NCBI GenBank assembly: GCA_030044345.1
Contig: JASHVY010000397.1
Coordinates: 1-6,132 of the forward strand
Source: Acetobacteraceae bacterium
GTDB taxonomy: Bacteria; Pseudomonadota; Alphaproteobacteria; Acetobacterales; Acetobacteraceae
Length of the DNA: 6,132 nucleotides
Direction: 5' to 3'
Under the pieces are notes generated by a model. That model ran no database searches. It was given only the letters and a program-made list of their open reading frames with translations, and had not been told where the DNA came from. The position numbers were made by a program, and so were the translations under genes. Positions within the stretch are counted from its first letter, which is position 1. The number at the start of each line of letters is the position of its first letter. Shown piece by piece: positions 4,765 to 6,132 of the stretch.

Positions 4765-5667
4765 TCAGCGTTGCGCCGGCCCGTCCTCCCCGGTGTCGAG
4801 CTCAGCGAGCGTCTGACGGGCGAGCTGGCGCAGCGTCGGGGTGTTGGCCAGCGCCAGGGCTTGGCGCAGCCAGGGGCGGGCGGAGCTTGCATCGCCCTGC
4901 GCGGCGGCGCTCTGCGCGGCGCGGATATAGAGGTCCGCGGCTTCGGTCGTGTCACCCGCCTCGGCCGCGGCTTCCCCTTCCACGGCCAGCGCCCGCGCCA
5001 TGCCCCGATAATCGAGGTCGGTGCGCCTGAGGTCCGCAGCCCGGGCCGCCTCGCTCCCGGCGAGCGTGAACTGGCCGTTGCGCAGGTCCCGCCGCGCCGC
5101 AAGCTCGAAGGCATCGGCGCTCTCCTCCGAATTCGCGGGATGCGCGAGCTTGGCCAGCGCGGCGTCGAGTCCCGCCTGATCGCCGCTCTCGTCCGCGATC
5201 AGGCCGCGCAGGAAGGCGGCACCCGCTGCCGCCGAGGGGTCGTTGCCGAGCTCCACCTCCGCCGCCAGGCTGTCGGCCTGCGGCTTGTCTCCGATCCGAT
5301 AAAGCGCGGTTGCCTCGACCAGGATCAGGGCAGGAAACGGGGCGACCCCGCGCCTTTTGAGTTCAATGCGTGTCATCCGGGCAGAGGCGAGCGCATCCTT
5401 CGGCCGGTTGGCGGCGAGCTCCGCAACGGCGAGGTCGTAGCCGTAATCCCCGATCGCCCCGGCATCGTCCCGCGCCTCCGCCTGTTCCAGGGCCTGCTCG
5501 TACTGCGCCGCGGCCTCGCTCGGCCGCTGCAGCGTGAAAGCGAGGTTGCCCGCCTCCGATTCGCGTTGCAGGACCGTATCCTGCGGCCGCGCGGGCTGGG
5601 GTGACGCTCCGCCACAGCCCGAAAGCAGCACGCTCGCCACGAAAGCTGCGGCGCGAACGGATTTCAC
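4765..5667 (-). CDS. TPR-like helical-repeat lipoprotein, downstream of the MCE gene
   Basis: This 300-residue protein starts at GTG 5667. The N-terminus MKSVRAAAFVASVLLSGCGG is a lipoprotein signal peptide with lipobox LSGC and Cys18. The frame is open further upstream, but the GTG fits both the signal peptide and the overlap with the upstream stop (GTGA, 5664-5667). The mature protein is alanine-rich and helical, in antiparallel pairs resembling tetratricopeptide repeats: GNLAFTLQRPSEAAAQYEQA (40-59), a DLAVAELAANRPKDALASAR segment, ALYRIGDKPQADSLAAEV, and EAAAEAGDTTEAADLYIRAA (232-251), then ARPWLRQALALA. TPR lipoproteins usually scaffold protein complexes in the periplasm or at the outer membrane. 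Coupling to an MCE/MlaD-like gene suggests an accessory role in lipid transport, which is inferred. A plus-strand frame of 290 codons over the same DNA is a shadow of this gene. Confidence 0.85.
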   Translation of the reverse strand: MKSVRAAAFVASVLLSGCGGASPQPARPQDTVLQRESEAGNLAFTLQRPSEAAAQYEQALEQAEARDDAGAIGDYGYDLAVAELAANRPKDALASARMTRIELKRRGVAPFPALILVEATALYRIGDKPQADSLAAEVELGNDPSAAAGAAFLRGLIADESGDQAGLDAALAKLAHPANSEESADAFELAARRDLRNGQFTLAGSEAARAADLRRTDLDYRGMARALAVEGEAAAEAGDTTEAADLYIRAAQSAAAQGDASSARPWLRQALALANTPTLRQLARQTLAELDTGEDGPAQR

Positions 5668-6132
5668 GGCTCGATCTGGCTCGCCGGCAGGCGTCTCTGC
5701 TCCGGCTGAGGACGACCCCCGCCGCCAAGCAGCCACAAGCTGCGCAACTGCGTCACCAGCCGCTGCAAATCCGCGGAGGTGGTCTGGGTTTGCGTGAGCA
5801 AAGCGGGCAGATCGGCGGAGGCGCCGGCAAGGTTGCGCATGATCGTCGGCAATTGCGGCGCGGCCAAGGCAAGCTCGCGCGTCGCCGATTGCAGATTGGC
5901 GAGCAGCAGATCGGCGCGGCGCAGCAGCTCGGGCGCGCCCTCCTGCGCTGAGGCCGTGCGTTGAGCGAGCTCATCGAGCGTCTTGGCGGCATCGCTCAGC
6001 CGCCGGATCGCCGGGGAGAGGCCCGCGACCTGCTGCTCGGCCTCGTGGGCCAGGGTATCGTCGGTCAGCAGCCGGCCGATGGTGCCCTGCCCTTTTTCCA
6101 GGCCGGTCGTGAGCGCAGCCAGCGCATCCATC
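5664..6132 (-). CDS. MCE/MlaD-family protein, C-terminal part (5' end outside window)
   Basis: This frame is open to the right edge, so the 155 residues counted from the edge-proximal ATG (6129-6131) are only the C-terminal part. LEKGQGTIGRLLTDDTLAHE is typical of the region just after the MCE domain in MlaD-like proteins. It is followed by a long helical stretch of leucine/alanine repeats (DAAKTLDELAQRT, LLRRADLLLANLQSATREL, LLTQTQTTSADLQRLVTQL). The end, LRSLWLLGGGG plus a proline-rich tail, is common in these proteins. MCE proteins form periplasmic hexameric channels that pass phospholipids or sterols between membranes, with an ABC transporter in the inner membrane (the MlaFEDB type). The permease and ATPase genes would be expected beyond the right edge. 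It ends by overlapping the TPR-like lipoprotein start (GTGA). The MCE domain itself is not visible, so the family rests on the tail alone. Confidence 0.7.
   Translation of the reverse strand, partial: MDALAALTTGLEKGQGTIGRLLTDDTLAHEAEQQVAGLSPAIRRLSDAAKTLDELAQRTASAQEGAPELLRRADLLLANLQSATRELALAAPQLPTIMRNLAGASADLPALLTQTQTTSADLQRLVTQLRSLWLLGGGGRPQPEQRRLPASQIEP

Noticed and set aside
4732..5604. 290-codon plus-strand ORF opposite the TPR-like lipoprotein
   Set aside because: Arg/Gly/Pro-rich shadow translation. The minus strand has a lipoprotein signal, helical repeats and coupling to the upstream gene.
1..6132. CRISPR array, rRNA, tRNA or intact insertion sequence
   Set aside because: No regularly spaced repeats, no rRNA-like or cloverleaf sequence, and no complete transposase with terminal inverted repeats were seen.

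Overview
The window is GC-rich DNA with strong G/C preference at third codon positions. It reads like an alphaproteobacterial chromosome, most plausibly from the Sphingomonadales; that placement is inferred from gene style and remembered relatives, not computed. It has two blocks of ordinary genes around a decayed accessory patch at about 1217-3480.

Left block (1-1216, + strand): the 3' end of a SABATH-type SAM-dependent methyltransferase, then a complete HAD-superfamily phosphatase-like gene 44 bp downstream. A G/C-rich hairpin overlaps the HAD ribosome binding site.

Accessory patch (about 1217-3480, mostly - strand): a type II toxin-antitoxin pair (RelE/HigB-like toxin, HigA-like helix-turn-helix antitoxin) is followed downstream on the same strand by remnants of a serine-recombinase module. 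The recombinase keeps its start and ribosome binding site but has two single-base frameshifts and is cut off early in the domain after the catalytic domain. A small acidic reading frame directly upstream of it carries an in-frame stop. The toxin gene has an 11-bp tandem duplication at its 3' end. This removes the ancestral stop, which would have overlapped the antitoxin start as ATGA, and drives the toxin frame through the whole antitoxin gene. About 550 bp without a convincing gene (2925-3481) separates this pair from the right block. It holds a pair of 12-bp direct repeats near the toxin start, a strong 16-bp-stem hairpin, a possible promoter and a degenerate direct repeat.

Right block (3482-6132): on the + strand, a 340-residue protein with hydrophobic segments (resembling the DUF6635 group) is followed closely by a 51-residue predicted lipoprotein. 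Converging on them from the - strand are the C-terminal part of an MCE/MlaD-like protein and, coupled by a GTGA overlap, a 300-residue helical-repeat (TPR-like) lipoprotein. This pair looks like the end of an Mla/Mce-type lipid-transport operon that begins beyond the right edge.

No rRNA, tRNA, CRISPR array or complete insertion sequence was found. Nothing here clearly forms an undescribed system. The most unusual items are the reshaped toxin-antitoxin junction and the small-ORF plus recombinase remnant.
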